Source: Achatina immaculata (lineage: Eukaryota; Mollusca; Gastropoda; Stylommatophora; Achatinidae). Taken from it: DNA of 64,000 bases. The stretch is taken from the NCBI GenBank assembly GCA_009760885.1, contig CM019716.1:15768702-15832701 (forward strand), written 5' to 3'. The translations under genes and the position numbers were made by a program. Of the stretch, positions 23,375-33,826 are shown one piece after another. The notes under the pieces were generated by a model. It was not told where the DNA came from. It made no database searches and saw only the letters and a program-made list of their open reading frames with translations. Numbering within the stretch: position 1 is the stretch's first letter; each line of letters begins with the position of its first letter.

Positions 23375-24142
23375 ATAGTCATACGTCGATTTACGGCCGA
23401 CCGAGTTACGGCCGTTAGTCCTTACGACCTATTCCCCGCAGGCATATTTTGTTATAGATATAATAAACACAGTGTACAGTAAATACAAGTAAAACAGTTT
23501 CGTTCCGACAACGCGCTATTAATTGTCTGCTTTCGATTTTCCATTGTCCTGCTAACATAGAACTCTGAACTTGTGAAGTGATATTTCATTTTTCATCAAA
23601 ATCTACAGCACCACGGCCCATAAACGCGTACATATGGTGGACACATCACGTATACGGGTGTGTTTACAGCACGTATATGTAGGGTCTGTAACAGTAATTT
23701 TGTAACACTGTGCAACACTTATTCCCCCCCCCCCTCGCATGGGCTTACCATTCATTCACTCAGCCACCGAAGCCCTTTCGGCCTTAAAGCCGGATAAACT
23801 CTTCGGGGCTAGGACCGATGCATGGGCTGGAACACCCCCCCCCCCCTCTCAATATCTGCGTATATAAATTTTTGTGTGGTCAGTGAAAAGTTATTACAGT
23901 ATGATTCTTTATTTAGCGTGTTGTGGTTCTTATTTTATGATTATTTTCTAGGTAGTTACTGTGATACTTTGCATTCTGTTAGTATTTTATATTGACGACA
24001 AACAGATCTTTCCATTTTGTAACATGTTATAATAGTGAACTATATTTATATGTCTGATCTCTCCCTATAACGACCGACATACGGCCAAACAGTCTTAACG
24101 GCCAGATGGCTGGTCTTGGAGGCCTAAGTTGGTGTATGACTA
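23375..24142. mobile_element. Non-autonomous DNA transposon, possibly Tigger/pogo-like
   Basis: The two ends are imperfect inverted repeats: the left end GTCATACGTCGATTTACGGC at 23378 faces, on the other strand, GTCATACACCAACTTAGGCC at the right end. Both are flanked by TA. The left end resembles pogo/Tigger-type termini. The internal ~0.75 kb has no transposase frame and contains further TACGGCC motifs and a C-rich insert. The boundaries are inferred from the repeats alone. Confidence 0.5.
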
Positions 24143-24181
24143 TTGATATATGTTTAGGTGATCAGGGATTTTAGCTGATAA

Positions 24182-24408
24182 ACAATAAAACATTACAGAC
24201 AAATACAATATTTACCCAAAGAGCAAAGAACACTTTACCCAATAAAACATTACAGACAAATACAATATGTACCCAAAGAGCAAAGAACACTTTACCCAAT
24301 AAAACATTACAGACAAATACAATATGTACCCAAAGAGCAAAGAACACTTTACCCAATAAAACATTACAGACAAATACAATATGTACCCAAAGAGCAAAGA
24401 ACACTATG
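24182..24408. repeat. 57-bp minisatellite, four copies
   Basis: Four near-identical units beginning CAATAAAACATTACAGACAA and ending AAAGAACACTTTACC. 57 bp is 19 codons, so open frames span it on the minus strand (repeating LFGYILYLSVMFYWVKC), but this is not evidence of coding. Confidence 0.95.
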
Positions 24409-24544
24409 TAGATGACAGATACATTGATGAAAATTCTGAGGATGGATGAAGCTATGCTGCCGCCAAGGAAGAATGGAGAGAAGTGTGGACTTTGTTCGTG
24501 AAACTGATCACCAGGCTGATCATGGCCTAGAACTTGAACGTTGA

Positions 24545-25105
24545 GTAGGAAGAATAGGAGGAGGAGGAGATGAGAAGAAGAGTTCGAGGAGGAAAAGAAG
24601 AAGATGAGGAGGAGGAGAAGAAAACGAGGAGGAGGAAAAGGAGGAGGAGGAGAACAGAAGGAGGAGAAGAGAAGGAAGAGAAGAGGAGGAGGAGGAGGAA
24701 GATGAGAAGAAGAGTTGGAGGTGGAAAAGAAGAAGATGAGGAGGAGGAGATGGAGGAGAAGAAGAGAAGGAGGAGAAGAAGAGGAGAAGGAGGAGAAGAG
24801 AAGGAGGAGGAGAAAGAGGAGAAGAAGAGTTCGAGGAGGAAAAGAAGGAGAAGAAGAGGAGAAAAAGATGAGGAGGAGAAAAAGATGAGGAGGAGAAGGA
24901 GGAGAAGAAGATGATGAGGAGGAGGAGAAGGAAGAGGAGAAGAAGAAGAAGAGGAGGAGGAGGAGAAGAAGAAGAAGAAGAGGAGGAGAAAAAGAAGAAG
25001 AGGAGGAGAAGGAGAAGAAGAAGAAGAAGAGGAGGAGAAAGAAGAAGAAGAGGAGGAGAAAAAGAAGAAGAAGAAGAAGAGGAGGAGAAAAAGAAGAAGA
25101 ATTAT
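24545..25105. repeat. (GAG/GAA)n polypurine tract
   Basis: About 560 bp of almost pure purine on the plus strand, mixing GAGGAG and GAAGAA trinucleotides. Arg/Glu/Lys frames on plus and Ser/Leu/Phe frames on minus are simple-sequence translations. Confidence 0.95.
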
Positions 25106-25387
25106 TGTTACAGGACAGATAGAATTCATACATAAAAAAAGCACCAACGCACGCAAAGAGCCACGTAAAAACATAATGTGCACCAACATAGTGACAGACA
25201 TTACAACGCCCAACACAAACATACCACCATACATACGTCAAATAATAAATGTACGAGTAATTCCGCGTCACGCAACAATGCATTCTGTTTACTGAAGCAG
25301 GTACAATCTCTCCCCTCAAAAAAAATAAATTTTTAAACGGGTTTAACAGAAGTACAATCACGTGCATATATGCTATCATGTACAACA

Positions 25388-25650
25388 GGTAAAGGTAACA
25401 CTGACGTGCCTTAGAGGCTCATAGGGATATGGTGTTAGTGCCCATATTTTCCTTGACCTGTCAGCACACTAGAGGGTGACGTGGTCAGCTTCACGTCTGG
25501 CCGCCTTTCCTTCCCCAACTCTAGAAGATGGGCATTCATTTCTACAAGTGGGTTGACTGGGGCGCCTCCGGCCGGATTCGACCCCCGGCCTTCGCCATGA
25601 AAGACTAGTGCACTAACTACTTCGCCACTCTGACGCGTACAATACATGTA
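25388..25650 (-). mobile_element. tRNA-derived SINE (family 2)
   Basis: The minus-strand head GTGGCGAAGTAGTTAGTGCA is an A-box-like tRNA start and GGGGGTCGAATCCGGCCG holds a B box. The body then reads down to a GGTAAAGGTAA-like end near 25388. Its last ~60 bp resemble the 3' half of SINE family 1. Other copies are at 58.07 kb and, truncated, at 28.4 kb. Confidence 0.8.
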
Positions 25651-25857
25651 TTTAAACATACTCTGGGGAAATTATGTGCTTTACTAATACTAGAGTATTT
25701 TATTTTCTACTGTTATGTTCATGTGTAAGCACGTACATACGTGAATATCATGATTGGTCAGTATTACACGTATACAATATATATTCATACGTTTCTAGTG
25801 GACTCATCTGAAGTACTAAAAGACAGAAATAAACCACACAAATTAGTGAAGAACAAA

Positions 25858-26052
25858 TGAACACTAGACAGTTAATGTAATGTTTCAACACATAGATTAG
25901 TGTAGAAATAGTGAATTCTGGAGAGTTAATGTTGTAATGTTTCAACACATAGATTAGTGTAGAAATAGTGAACTCTGGAGAGTTAATGTTGTAATGTTTC
26001 AACACATAGATTAGTGAAGAAAATGTGAAGTCTGGAGAGTTAATGTTGTAAT
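25858..26052. repeat. 57-bp minisatellite, about 3.5 copies
   Basis: Tandem units of TGTTGTAATGTTTCAACACA followed by TAGATTAGTGTAGAAATAG and GAACTCTGGAGAGTTAA. Confidence 0.9.
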
Positions 26053-26132
26053 GGGCAGACAGACAGACAGACAGACAGGCAGGCAGGCAGACAGCCAAGC
26101 AGACAGGCAGGCAGGCATGCAGGCAGACAGAC
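26053..26132. repeat. (CAGA)n/(GGCA)n microsatellite
   Basis: About 80 bp of mixed CAGA, GGCA and GACA tetranucleotides abutting the 57-bp repeat. Confidence 0.9.
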
Positions 26133-26570
26133 ATTCTCTATACCGCTCACTGTTCTTCAGATTTATTCTGCTCTGGCCAACTTGACTTAACATCATATAG
26201 TCTCAGTAAGAAGGTTTAGTCTAAGAAGACATCAAAGAGTCTTTGATAAACTCTGAGAACCGAACCGGCCCCATCAGTGACTACCTTCAGCGTTCCCGCC
26301 AGTGTTACATTTCAGTCCGAGAAACTGCGATGCTGTCGATTCGGGGGCTCGCACTGTCGCTCTCAAGATTAAGCCCAGAATTTGGCGAAGATTCATTGCA
26401 GATTAATCTTCGCAACGAAACAAAGCACTCGATGATGATGATGGTGGTGATGATGGCCGTAAATAAGTGGTATGTCTGCTGGGAGTCTCGAAGCTCGAGG
26501 GAAGCATGAATCACATCCTATAATTTAACATTTTAATGGTAATCACGTGTGACTCATTCCATAAGACGCA
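26133..26570. other. Unrecognised region with short GAT run
   Basis: Frames on both strands at 26243-26514 are open, with a GATGATGATG run near 26430, the sort of tail seen on family B LINEs here. No domain is recognised. It may be a LINE 3' end too decayed to read. Confidence 0.35.
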
Positions 26571-26599
26571 GTCCGGTGTTACCGGAAACGAAGCGTCAG

Positions 26600-26820
26600 G
26601 CAAAAGCTAATGTAGCGTTTCACAAATTGAAAAGGTCGAACGCTAATGTAGTATTTCACAAGCTGAAAAGGTCATGAGCTAATGTAGTGTTTTATAACAT
26701 AAGAAAAAGTCTGGCAGGAGGTAATTTAGTATTTCGTAAACTAAAAAGGTTGAAGGAAAATGTAGTATTTCCCAAATTAAAGATGTCGAGAGTTAATGTA
26801 GTGTTGCATACACTTACTAC
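26600..26820. repeat. Degenerate ~50-bp repeat
   Basis: About five diverged units around GCTAATGTAGTATTTCACAA and AAAAGGTCG. Confidence 0.75.
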
Positions 26821-26854
26821 AATTCCGTCACTCTGTATTTCATTCATTAAATAG

Positions 26855-27710
26855 GTACTTTACAGACTGGGGTGGCGACTGGGATGGTTTAGAGACTGGG
26901 GTGGCTTACAGACTGGGGTGCCTTACTGTCTGGGGTGGCAACTTGGGTGTATTACAGACTGAGGTGGCGACTGGGGTGGCTTACAGACTGAGGTGGCGAC
27001 TGGGGTGTATTAAAGAATGAGGTGGCGACTGGGATGCCTTATAGACTGAGGTGTATTACAGACTGAGGTGGCGACTGGGGTGCCTTATAGACTGGGGTGT
27101 ATTACAGACTGAGGTGGCGACTGGGGTGCCTTATAGACTGGGGTGTATTACAGACTGAGGTGGCGACTGGGGTGTATCACAGACTGAGGTGGCGACTGGG
27201 GTGCCTTATAGACTGAGGTGGCGACTGGGGTGCCTTATAGACTGGGGTGTGTTACAGACTGAGGTGGCGACTGGGGTGCCTTATAGACTGAGGTGTATTA
27301 CAGACTGAGGTGGCGACTGGGGTATATTACACACTGAGGTGGCGAATGGGGTGCATTATAGACTGGGGTGTATTACAGCCTGAGGTGGCGACTGGGGTGC
27401 CTTATAGACTGGGATGGCTTACAGACTGAGGTGGCGACTGGGGTGGCTTACAGACTGGGGTGGCTTACAGACTGAGGTGGCGACTGGGATGACTTACAGA
27501 CGGGTGCTGGCGTACAGACTGGAGTGGCTTTCTGTCTGGGGTACCTTACACACAGGGGTGACTGGTTTACAGACTGGGGTGGCTTACAGATAGTGGCGGC
27601 TGGCTTACAGACTGGGGTGCCTTATACACAGGGGTGACTGGTTTACAGACTAGGGTGGCTTACAGATGGGGGGGGGAGGGGGGCTGGCGTACAGACTGGG
27701 GTGGCTGTCA
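26855..27710. repeat. GACTGGGGTG minisatellite
   Basis: About 850 bp built from short modules: TTACAGACTGAGGTGGCGAC, TGGGGTGCCTTATA and GACTGGGGTGTA, in varying order. G-rich on the plus strand. Confidence 0.95.
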
Positions 27711-27876
27711 CGTATTTTGAGATGCCTGAATGTATAAAAATGACCAGGTGCCTTTCTCTTTCTTACCCCACTTGACCAACCCTTTCAAACTTGTTTTCTC
27801 TTTCTTATGCCACTTGACCAACCAATTCGAACTTTTTTCTCTTCCTAACTCCCTTCTACTTAAATATTTTTGACAC

Positions 27877-28085
27877 ATTAATCTAGAGAAGACCGTCTTG
27901 GAAGTGTACATAATGGGAAAAAGAAAGAGAGGAAGACCAAGGCGAAGATGGCTGCAAGACATCGATGAGGATCCGCAAATGGATGCATCAGCAGCAGGCA
28001 ATCTTGCTCACAACCGAGAGGCCTACAGGAGAGCTGTTAGGGAGGCAAAGTTCCGCAATGGACATGCAAATGAATGAATGAACTC
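27877..28085 (+). mobile_element. RTE-like LINE family A, short 3' end
   Basis: Matches the last ~200 bp of family A: KTVLEVYIMGKRKRGRPRRR, then WLQDIDEDPQMDASAAG and AYRRAVREAKFRNGHANE, then an AATGA tail. 5'-truncated. Confidence 0.85.
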
Positions 28086-28404
28086 CCTTCTTTGTTTTCT
28101 ATTTGAGTTTTCTGGTGACAGTCATTATCTTTCATGAAATGTCCAAAGAATTTTTGATTATTTTTCTCCAACGGTTTCCACTATTTTCTGTGCTTCCGCG
28201 ACCATATAAGAACGACAAATGAAAGGAAAAAAAAAGATGTCATTCACCAAATAGCCGATTATTCGCTCACCCGTAAAAATAAAATATTCGCATTCAGCCG
28301 AACACCTAAACGTGAGTATTCGGTATCTCCTTACATGTAAGACAAAAATCCCCAATGCGGACAGAACAACCAGAAAAAAGTGTGATATCAACAAAAGGTT
28401 AAAA

Positions 28405-28476
28405 AAAAAAGGTAAAGGTAATCCTGTCATGCCTTAGAGGCACATGGGGGATATGGTGTTTGTGCCCATATAAAGC
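28405..28476 (-). mobile_element. SINE family 2, 3'-end fragment
   Basis: About 70 bp identical in pattern to the 3' end of the SINEs at 25388 and 58073 (GGTAATCCTGTCATGCCTTA, GAGGCACATGGGGGATATGG). Confidence 0.75.
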
Positions 28477-28650
28477 ATAACAAATATTCAAGAACACAGG
28501 CGCATGCTGATTAAAGAACACAAATAGTTGAACAGCACATGTGATATTTCGGCTTATGGGTTTCATCAGAATAAAAAAAAAGAACAGAAAGGAATGGATC
28601 GAAATTTTATCAGCAAGGAAGAAAAATGTAAAATTTAACAAGAAAACATA
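28477..28650 (-). mobile_element. Possible Penelope-like element remnant
   Basis: On the minus strand, CTGATGAAACCCATAAGCC followed by GAAATATCAC lies at 28540-28570. The same phrase order is found at the end of Penelope-like and related elements, and a similar GCCGAAATATT box sits in the Penelope element at 46.9 kb. No coding sequence is attached. Confidence 0.35.
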
Positions 28651-28799
28651 CCATGACTAGACGTTAAAATTCGTTAGAGTGAAAAAAAAAATTAACCAAC
28701 GTGATGTTTGACATTTGTGCTGTTTCCGAAATAAAAATGGCTAATGTAATGCCTACATTATGTTAAAGACTTTACCTCTGCGACTGTTTCTTTATTTGA

Positions 28800-28890
28800 C
28801 TGCAGTAGTAGTAGTAATAATAATAATAATAATAATAACAGCAGCAGCAGCAACAGCAATAACAACAACAACAACAACAATAATTTTATG
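28800..28890. repeat. Trinucleotide-rich low-complexity run
   Basis: Mixed AGT, AAT, CAG and CAA trinucleotides. Confidence 0.9.
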
Positions 28891-28924
28891 CCGTGTCTTC
28901 ATGGAAGATTGGCTGCATTGGAAA

Positions 28925-29790
28925 GCATGTTGTAAGTAATGGGTCTCCAACTGTGGAAGTATGTAAGTAATGGGTCTCCAATCGTGGAAGAATATTGTTA
29001 AGTAATGGGTTTCCAACTGTGGAAGCACGTTGTAAGTAATGGGTCTCCAACTATAGAAGCACGTTGTAAGTAATGGGTCTCCAACTATGGAAGCACGTTG
29101 TAAGTAATAGGTCTCCAACTGTGGAAGCACGTTGTAAGTAATAGGTCTCCAACTATAGAAGCACGTTGTAAGTAATAGGTCTCCAACTATGGAAGCACGT
29201 TGTAAGTAATAGGTCTCCAACTGTGGAAGCACACTGTAAGTAATAGGTCTCCAACTGTGGAAGTACGTTGTAAGTAATAGGTCTCCAACTGTGGAAGCAC
29301 GTTGTAAGTAATAGGTCTCCAACTGTGGAAGCACGTTGTATGTAATAGGTCTCCAACTATGGAAGCACGCTATAAATAATAGGTCTCCAACTATGAAAGC
29401 ATGTTGTAAGTAATGGGTCTCCAACTATGGAAGCACATTGTAAGTAATAGGTCCCCAACTGTGGAAGCACGTTGTAAGTAATAGGTCTCCAACTGTGGAA
29501 GCACGTTGTATGTAATAGGTCCCCAACTATGGAAGCACGCTAAGCACGCTATAAATAATAGGTCTCCAACTATGAAAGCATGTTGTAAGTAATGGGTCTC
29601 CAACTATGGAAGCACGTTGCAAGTAATGGGTCTCCAACTATGGAAGCACGTTGCAAGTAATGGGTCTCCAACTATGGAAGCACGTTGCAAGTAATGGGTC
29701 TCCAACTATGGAAGCACGTTGCAAGTAATGGGTCTCCAACTATGGAAGCACGTTGTAAGTAATGGGTCTCCAAATGTGGGAGAATATTGT
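28925..29790. repeat. 34-bp minisatellite, about 25 copies
   Basis: Tandem units of AAGTAATAGGTCTCCAACTG followed by TGGAAGCACGTTGT. Three units make 102 bp, or 34 codons, so a long open frame spans the block on the minus strand. I regard it as non-coding. Confidence 0.95.
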
Positions 29791-30019
29791 GAGTCCACTG
29801 CAGGGAACCTTCTTCAGAGAGGCGGCACTGGAAATGCTGATATTTATTTTCCTCTTCATCTTCACGGCGCTCCCAGTCAAACTGGACACAGCTGAAGACG
29901 ACGCTGTGGGACCTGGCAAATCAGCGACCCATGACTGACATGCTAGCGTCAGAGCTGGCGAACCATAGCTGACCAAGACCCTGTCCCACCTCTCCTTTGA
30001 TACCCCCCAAGTAACAGGC

Positions 30020-30190
30020 ATAGGCTGGCCAACTGGGTAGGGTGGTGTAGTCGGCTAAAGAAGCATTGTACACCTCGTTTTTTTTTCAGCTTCACCCAGG
30101 GACTGAAAAAATAGCCGCTAAACCCGCTCCCAAGCCGACATGATGCTGTGTCTCAACACCTTCACCACATCGGTTTCTTCATGAATGGCT
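30020..30190 (+). mobile_element. SINE-like element with tRNA-type head (family 3)
   Basis: Begins GGTGGTGTAGTCGGCTAAAG, resembling a pol III A box. It contains the block ACTGAAAAAATAGCCGCTAA ACCCGCTCCC that also occurs, inverted, at 36530-36600 and 38510-38580. Confidence 0.55.
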
Positions 30191-30204
30191 GAAGAAGAAG
30201 AAGA

Positions 30205-30270
30205 AGATTGATTGATTGATTGATTGATTGATCTTTATTTCAAAAGGGTTAAGAATTGGGCACGCAGAAT
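30205..30270 (-). mobile_element. Jockey-like LINE 3'-tail fragment
   Basis: (GATT)n followed by GATCTTTATTTCAAAAGGGT and AAGAATTGGGCACGCAG, identical in layout to the LINE terminus at 11.62 kb. Only the tail is present. Confidence 0.8.
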
Positions 30271-30391
30271 AAGAAGAAGAAGAAAGAAGAAGATGATGAT
30301 GATGATGATGATTATGATGGTGGTGATGATGATGATGAAAGGAAGACCAAATCATGTACAGACACAAAACAGACAGTTTAATAGATCTTAC

Positions 30392-30488
30392 CGGCATAGA
30401 ACCGGATCAAGCAAGCAAGATCTTCTTTGGGGCCCTCCTCCTGAATGTACTTGATGTCAGAATATCCTAAACTGGACAGGTACTCATT
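30392..30488 (-). CDS. PHLPP: PHLPP-like exon: end of RA-like domain
   Basis: A 97-bp exon on the minus strand. The acceptor is TTTGTACCCAG just above 30488 and the donor is G|GTAAG at 30391. It starts at phase 0 and ends at phase 1. It encodes NEYLSSLGYSDIKYIQEEG, then PKEDLACLIRFYAG, which continues the previous exon's ...CPLAIQ. This matches the PHLPP region just before the PH domain (a Y/F-L-x-x-L-G-Y/F-x-D-x-x-x-I-Q-E-E core, then IRFYxxK). PHLPP proteins are PP2C-type Ser/Thr phosphatases that dephosphorylate AKT and related kinases at the membrane or in the cytosol. The phosphatase itself is not in the window. The identification is from memory of the family and no alignment was run. 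Confidence 0.85.
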
Positions 30489-30832
30489 CTGGGTACAAAG
30501 CAAAAAGCAAAATTCACCAAAACAACTTGTTAAACAGTTTTTCAAATAAAGCCAGTACTTCTCTTCAAAGGACAGGTTCAACAGTCAAGTGAAAACTCTC
30601 ATAGATTATCCAGTGAGGTCTGATGTGATCTTGGCATTTGATCTTGCTTTAAAGAATTTTTTTTAAAAACCTACGATTCTAAGAACGTATTAAGGACATG
30701 ACGCTGATGAACCTTCTTGAAAAAACTGAAAAGGGTCAGTACAGGATACGAACAAAGGCTGGATAGCTATGGTGCACAAATGCCTGATCTCATGATCCGG
30801 CAGTATGAGATTCAACTTTGAAGCATCCAAGT

Positions 30833-31432
30833 CAGTCAGTCAGTCAGTCATTTGCATGTCCCTTGCGGAACTTTGCCTCCCTAACAGCTCTCCCGTAGGA
30901 CTCTCGGTTGTAAGCAAGATGCCCTGCTGCTGATGCATCCATTTGCAGATTATGAACGATGCCTTGCAGCCATCTCAGCCTTGGTCTTCCTCTCTTTTTT
31001 TCCTCATTATGTGCCCTTCCAAACCAGTCTTCTTTAAATTCTCATGATGTTTAATGTGTCCAAAATATTTAAATTTTCTCTGTTTAATCCTCTTTAGCAA
31101 TCAACCTTCTTCAATATTAAATTCTTGTAGTATGGATATATTTATTCTTTTTTGTGTCCATGATATCTGAAGAACTCTTCTGTAGCATTTACATCCAAAG
31201 GGATTTACGTATTTCACAGCTGTTTTGTTAAGTGTCCAGGTCTCACAAGGATATGCTGCCATGGCAAAGATGAATGCCCTTAAAAATCTTGTTTTGTACT
31301 TTTGTCTGTCCCTCTTCATAGCTTCTTTAGTTGTTTTATTTTTGTAGGATTGATAGATGTCCTCCTTTTAATTTCCCTCATTGTATCTCCATTATTAGTT
31401 AGCTGTGATCCAAGATATTCAAAAGTCTCCAG
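30833..31432 (-). mobile_element. RTE-like LINE family A, truncated copy
   Basis: The minus-strand copy starts (3' side) with a CAGT/CATT tail and reads upstream through the terminal RGRPRRRW region. It continues through CETWTLNKTAVKYVNPFGCK and CYRRVLQISWTQKRINISIL to about FEYLGSQLTNNGDTMREIKR. It contains stops and small deletions. 5'-truncated. Confidence 0.85.
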
Positions 31433-31469
31433 CATCCCAGAAAAACTCCGATAAGTATTAACTTAATCA

Positions 31470-31790
31470 TAACGTGCAAAAGCTTCGCCTATTTGGGTCT
31501 GTTATATCAATTCTACAAATTTAAAGAGTTATCTGACAAATCTGTCCCAGGGCTTTATAATGAAAGATATTATTCTTTATCTAGCGGACAACTTTGCTCT
31601 CGGCTGGCTCAAACACTATCTCTACAGGGGGCTTGTGTAGAAGAAGCAGATTTCTATAAACAGGAAACAGCGAGACTTTCGTGCAGTAAAGTAATAGACC
31701 ACCGTGTTTTTAAGAGGTCAGACCTGGAAAATATCATAAACAGAGCACTTTGTATGGAAGAAAACAAGGAGTTAGTCTTATGAGCCTATT
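31470..31790 (+). other. Unrecognised open frame
   Basis: A plus-strand open frame of about 100 codons from 31472 contains LLYQFYKFKELSDKSVPGLY, then SLQGACVEEADFYKQETARL and DHRVFKRSDLENIINRALCM. Its composition is protein-like rather than low-complexity, but I recognise no domain and see no clear splice signals. It lies in a PHLPP-like intron on the opposite strand. It could be an exon, a retroelement scrap or chance. Confidence 0.25.
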
Positions 31791-31799
31791 ATTATTCAT

Positions 31800-32340
31800 A
31801 TACGCTGAAACACGCCAAAAATAACGAGAAGAATAATTTTTTTAACTCAAATTAGTAACTTTTAGCAAAGTGTTTTTTTTTTTAACCATCTCCGAAGATA
31901 AGTGTCAGCAATATCTAAAAAGAAAAAAATGATGAAAAGCAAAACCACCCTGGTGATTATTACAACAGAAGTTATCGTGACATGTTTCTGACCTCTGCTC
32001 ACTACAGATAGCACTTGTTAGTCAGAGTGAGCTTCAGCAGTGAGAAGAAAGAATCTACACGCTCACACATACAGAAGCTCTTCTGTATTCTCACTTAATG
32101 AAGCATATGTGACAACAGTACGACAAACGAACGCATAAAATTCTTACATAATATTAAGTTTATTATGCATCCACCAATGTTAGTTAATACCAGGACTTTA
32201 AATACAAGGCAACGATTTAAAATTTATTATACATTTAAAAGTAACAAACTTTCTAAGTTATATATTTTAAAGTAAAATTTTTCTGAATATGTTACATATC
32301 TAAAAGTTAACAAACTATTCGAACATGTTATATATTTACA
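31800..32340. other. AT-rich intronic DNA
   Basis: No gene seen. Several degenerate AAAGTAACAAACT repeats at 32240-32345, similar to phrases at 33430-33460. Confidence 0.5.
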
Positions 32341-32344
32341 AGTA

Positions 32345-33070
32345 ATAAGCTGTGGAAAACCATACTATGAAGCAAGTAACGCATTTCAAATACCTCGGAA
32401 GCATTTTCTCAACAAAAGGAAAAATAAACAGAGATCGAAAACAGATGTAACAAAGTGAACCAACTTATCGAGCAAATGGCTCCCATACTAAACAACAAAC
32501 ATGTCTCACTGGAAACTAAAAGAACTATCTGTAAGACAATCTTCATACTAACTTTGTGCTACCAATGCCAGGCATGGACGCTGACAGCAAAAGACAAAAG
32601 GGAAATTACAACAACTGAAATGAGATTCTTGAGAAGAATTCTTGGAATATCAAGAATGGGCAGAATCAGAAATGATGTCATAAGAAATAAAGTAGGAGCT
32701 GAACCAGCTCTGAACTATATACAAAAAACAGCAAATAAAATGGTTCGGACATGTATCACGACTACCAACAGAACGTGTACCACAGAGAGCAATGTTTTAC
32801 AGACCACACAAAGGCAGAGGAAGGGGCCACCCATGCAAACGATGGACCGATGGTATAGCAGAGTCCCTGAATATCTCAATGTACGAAGCCAACAGGCGAG
32901 CCATTGGGAGACAATTGCACTTCACCTCTACATGCAGTACATGAGGAAGGACAAGACAATACAAGACAATAAACTGTATGGGTATGTTATATGCAGGAAA
33001 CACTCTACTGTAGAGAGCGGAACAAACAACACAACTCCTTCATATCAACAGAGGAAGTACACCCCTTAGA
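32345..33070 (+). pseudogene. LINE reverse transcriptase C-terminal fragment (family D)
   Basis: The plus-strand frame at 32455-33069 reads CKTIFILTLCYQCQAWTLTA, then EMRFLRRILGISRMGRIRND and GAEPALNYIQKTANK. These are the post-RT segments of a LINE distinct from families A-C. A frameshift near 32740 breaks the GHVSRLP-type segment. It ends in a short ACAAGACAAT-type repeated tail. Confidence 0.8.
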
Positions 33071-33104
33071 CATGTGTTTCGGCCCTATTAAACTCCTGAC
33101 ACTC

Positions 33105-33262
33105 TAAAAGGGGGGGGGGGGTGGGTGGGCCCCTCTGAGTCATGACTCCCAGAGGTCTTGTGAGTTGTTGCTTTTTTTTGTCCCGGGAATGAACCCATGA
33201 TCTTTCAGCTGGTACTGCACTTTGAAGTGCGTCTTTAGCGATTTAGCCACGAAGGACTAGTA
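33105..33262 (-). mobile_element. SINE-like tRNA-derived head
   Basis: The minus strand reads CCTTCGTGGCTAAATCGCTA and, about 50 bp on, CATGGGTTCATTCCCGGGAC, resembling the A and B boxes of the other tRNA-derived SINEs here. A G homopolymer follows. Weak but consistent layout. Confidence 0.5.
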
Positions 33263-33475
33263 TTGGTTGTGGCAAACGACATTTATGTTCTCAATGCTTG
33301 TTTCGCATATTCCACAGCCAGCATGAAGCCTTTTCTGCTGTTTCTGAAAGGCTTTTCAATGCCCTTGCTCTTGCTTGTCCCTTTATGCCCAGTTGTATAT
33401 ATAATATTATATATTTAATAAATTGTTTGAATGTTACATGTTTAAAAGTAACAAACTAATAAACTGGAGTTAAAC

Positions 33476-33476
<1 letters not shown>

Positions 33477-33550
<74 letters not shown>

Positions 33551-33556
33551 TATGTA
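33477..33556. repeat. (AT)n microsatellite beside an exon
   Basis: About 70 bp of alternating AT ending within 40 bp of the donor site of the exon at 33594. Confidence 0.95.
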
Positions 33557-33593
33557 TGTATTATACATTACCAGAAACAATATTTCCGCCTAC

Positions 33594-33774
33594 CTGAATT
33601 GCTAGGGGACAGTCCGATGGCTCCATTCTTCTGATGACATCGCCATTCATTTGCACGTGCAGAGCATTGCCCGGGATCCCTAGCATCAGACAGATTTTCT
33701 GAGCGGAAGTTGTGAGTGTACATGGGAACAAGCGTGCACTGACGTCCGATTCTGACATGTACACGCGGATGAAC
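33594..33774 (-). CDS. PHLPP: PHLPP-like exon: RA-like domain, first part
   Basis: A 181-bp minus-strand exon. The acceptor is TTCGCAG above 33774 and the donor is CAG|GTAGGC at 33593. It begins at phase 2 (one base completes a Gly codon) and ends at phase 0. It encodes FIRVYMSESDVSARLFPCTL, then TTSAQKICLMLGIPGNALHV and QMNGDVIRRMEPSDCPLAIQ. This has the shape of the PHLPP ubiquitin-like/RA region (LxxCTxxTxAxxIC, LxVQxxGDxxRRxEPxxxPLxI). An in-frame TAA just upstream supports this acceptor. The join to the next exon gives a continuous IQ-NEYL. This is the strongest exon for family assignment. Confidence 0.88.
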
Positions 33775-33826
33775 CTGCGAATTGCCAATTATCCATCACT
33801 ACATCATCCCAGGGAACAACATCTGT

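Larger units (their letters stand above)
30489..33593 (-). other. PHLPP-like intron
   Basis: Intron of about 3.1 kb between the two RA-like exons, with canonical GT and AG. It holds an RTE family A copy (minus), an unrecognised plus-strand frame, a LINE RT fragment (plus), a SINE-like head and an (AT)n run. Confidence 0.8.

Noticed and set aside
25560..25650. A tRNA gene on the minus strand
   Set aside because: Same reason: it is the head of a SINE family with copies at 28.4 and 58.1 kb.
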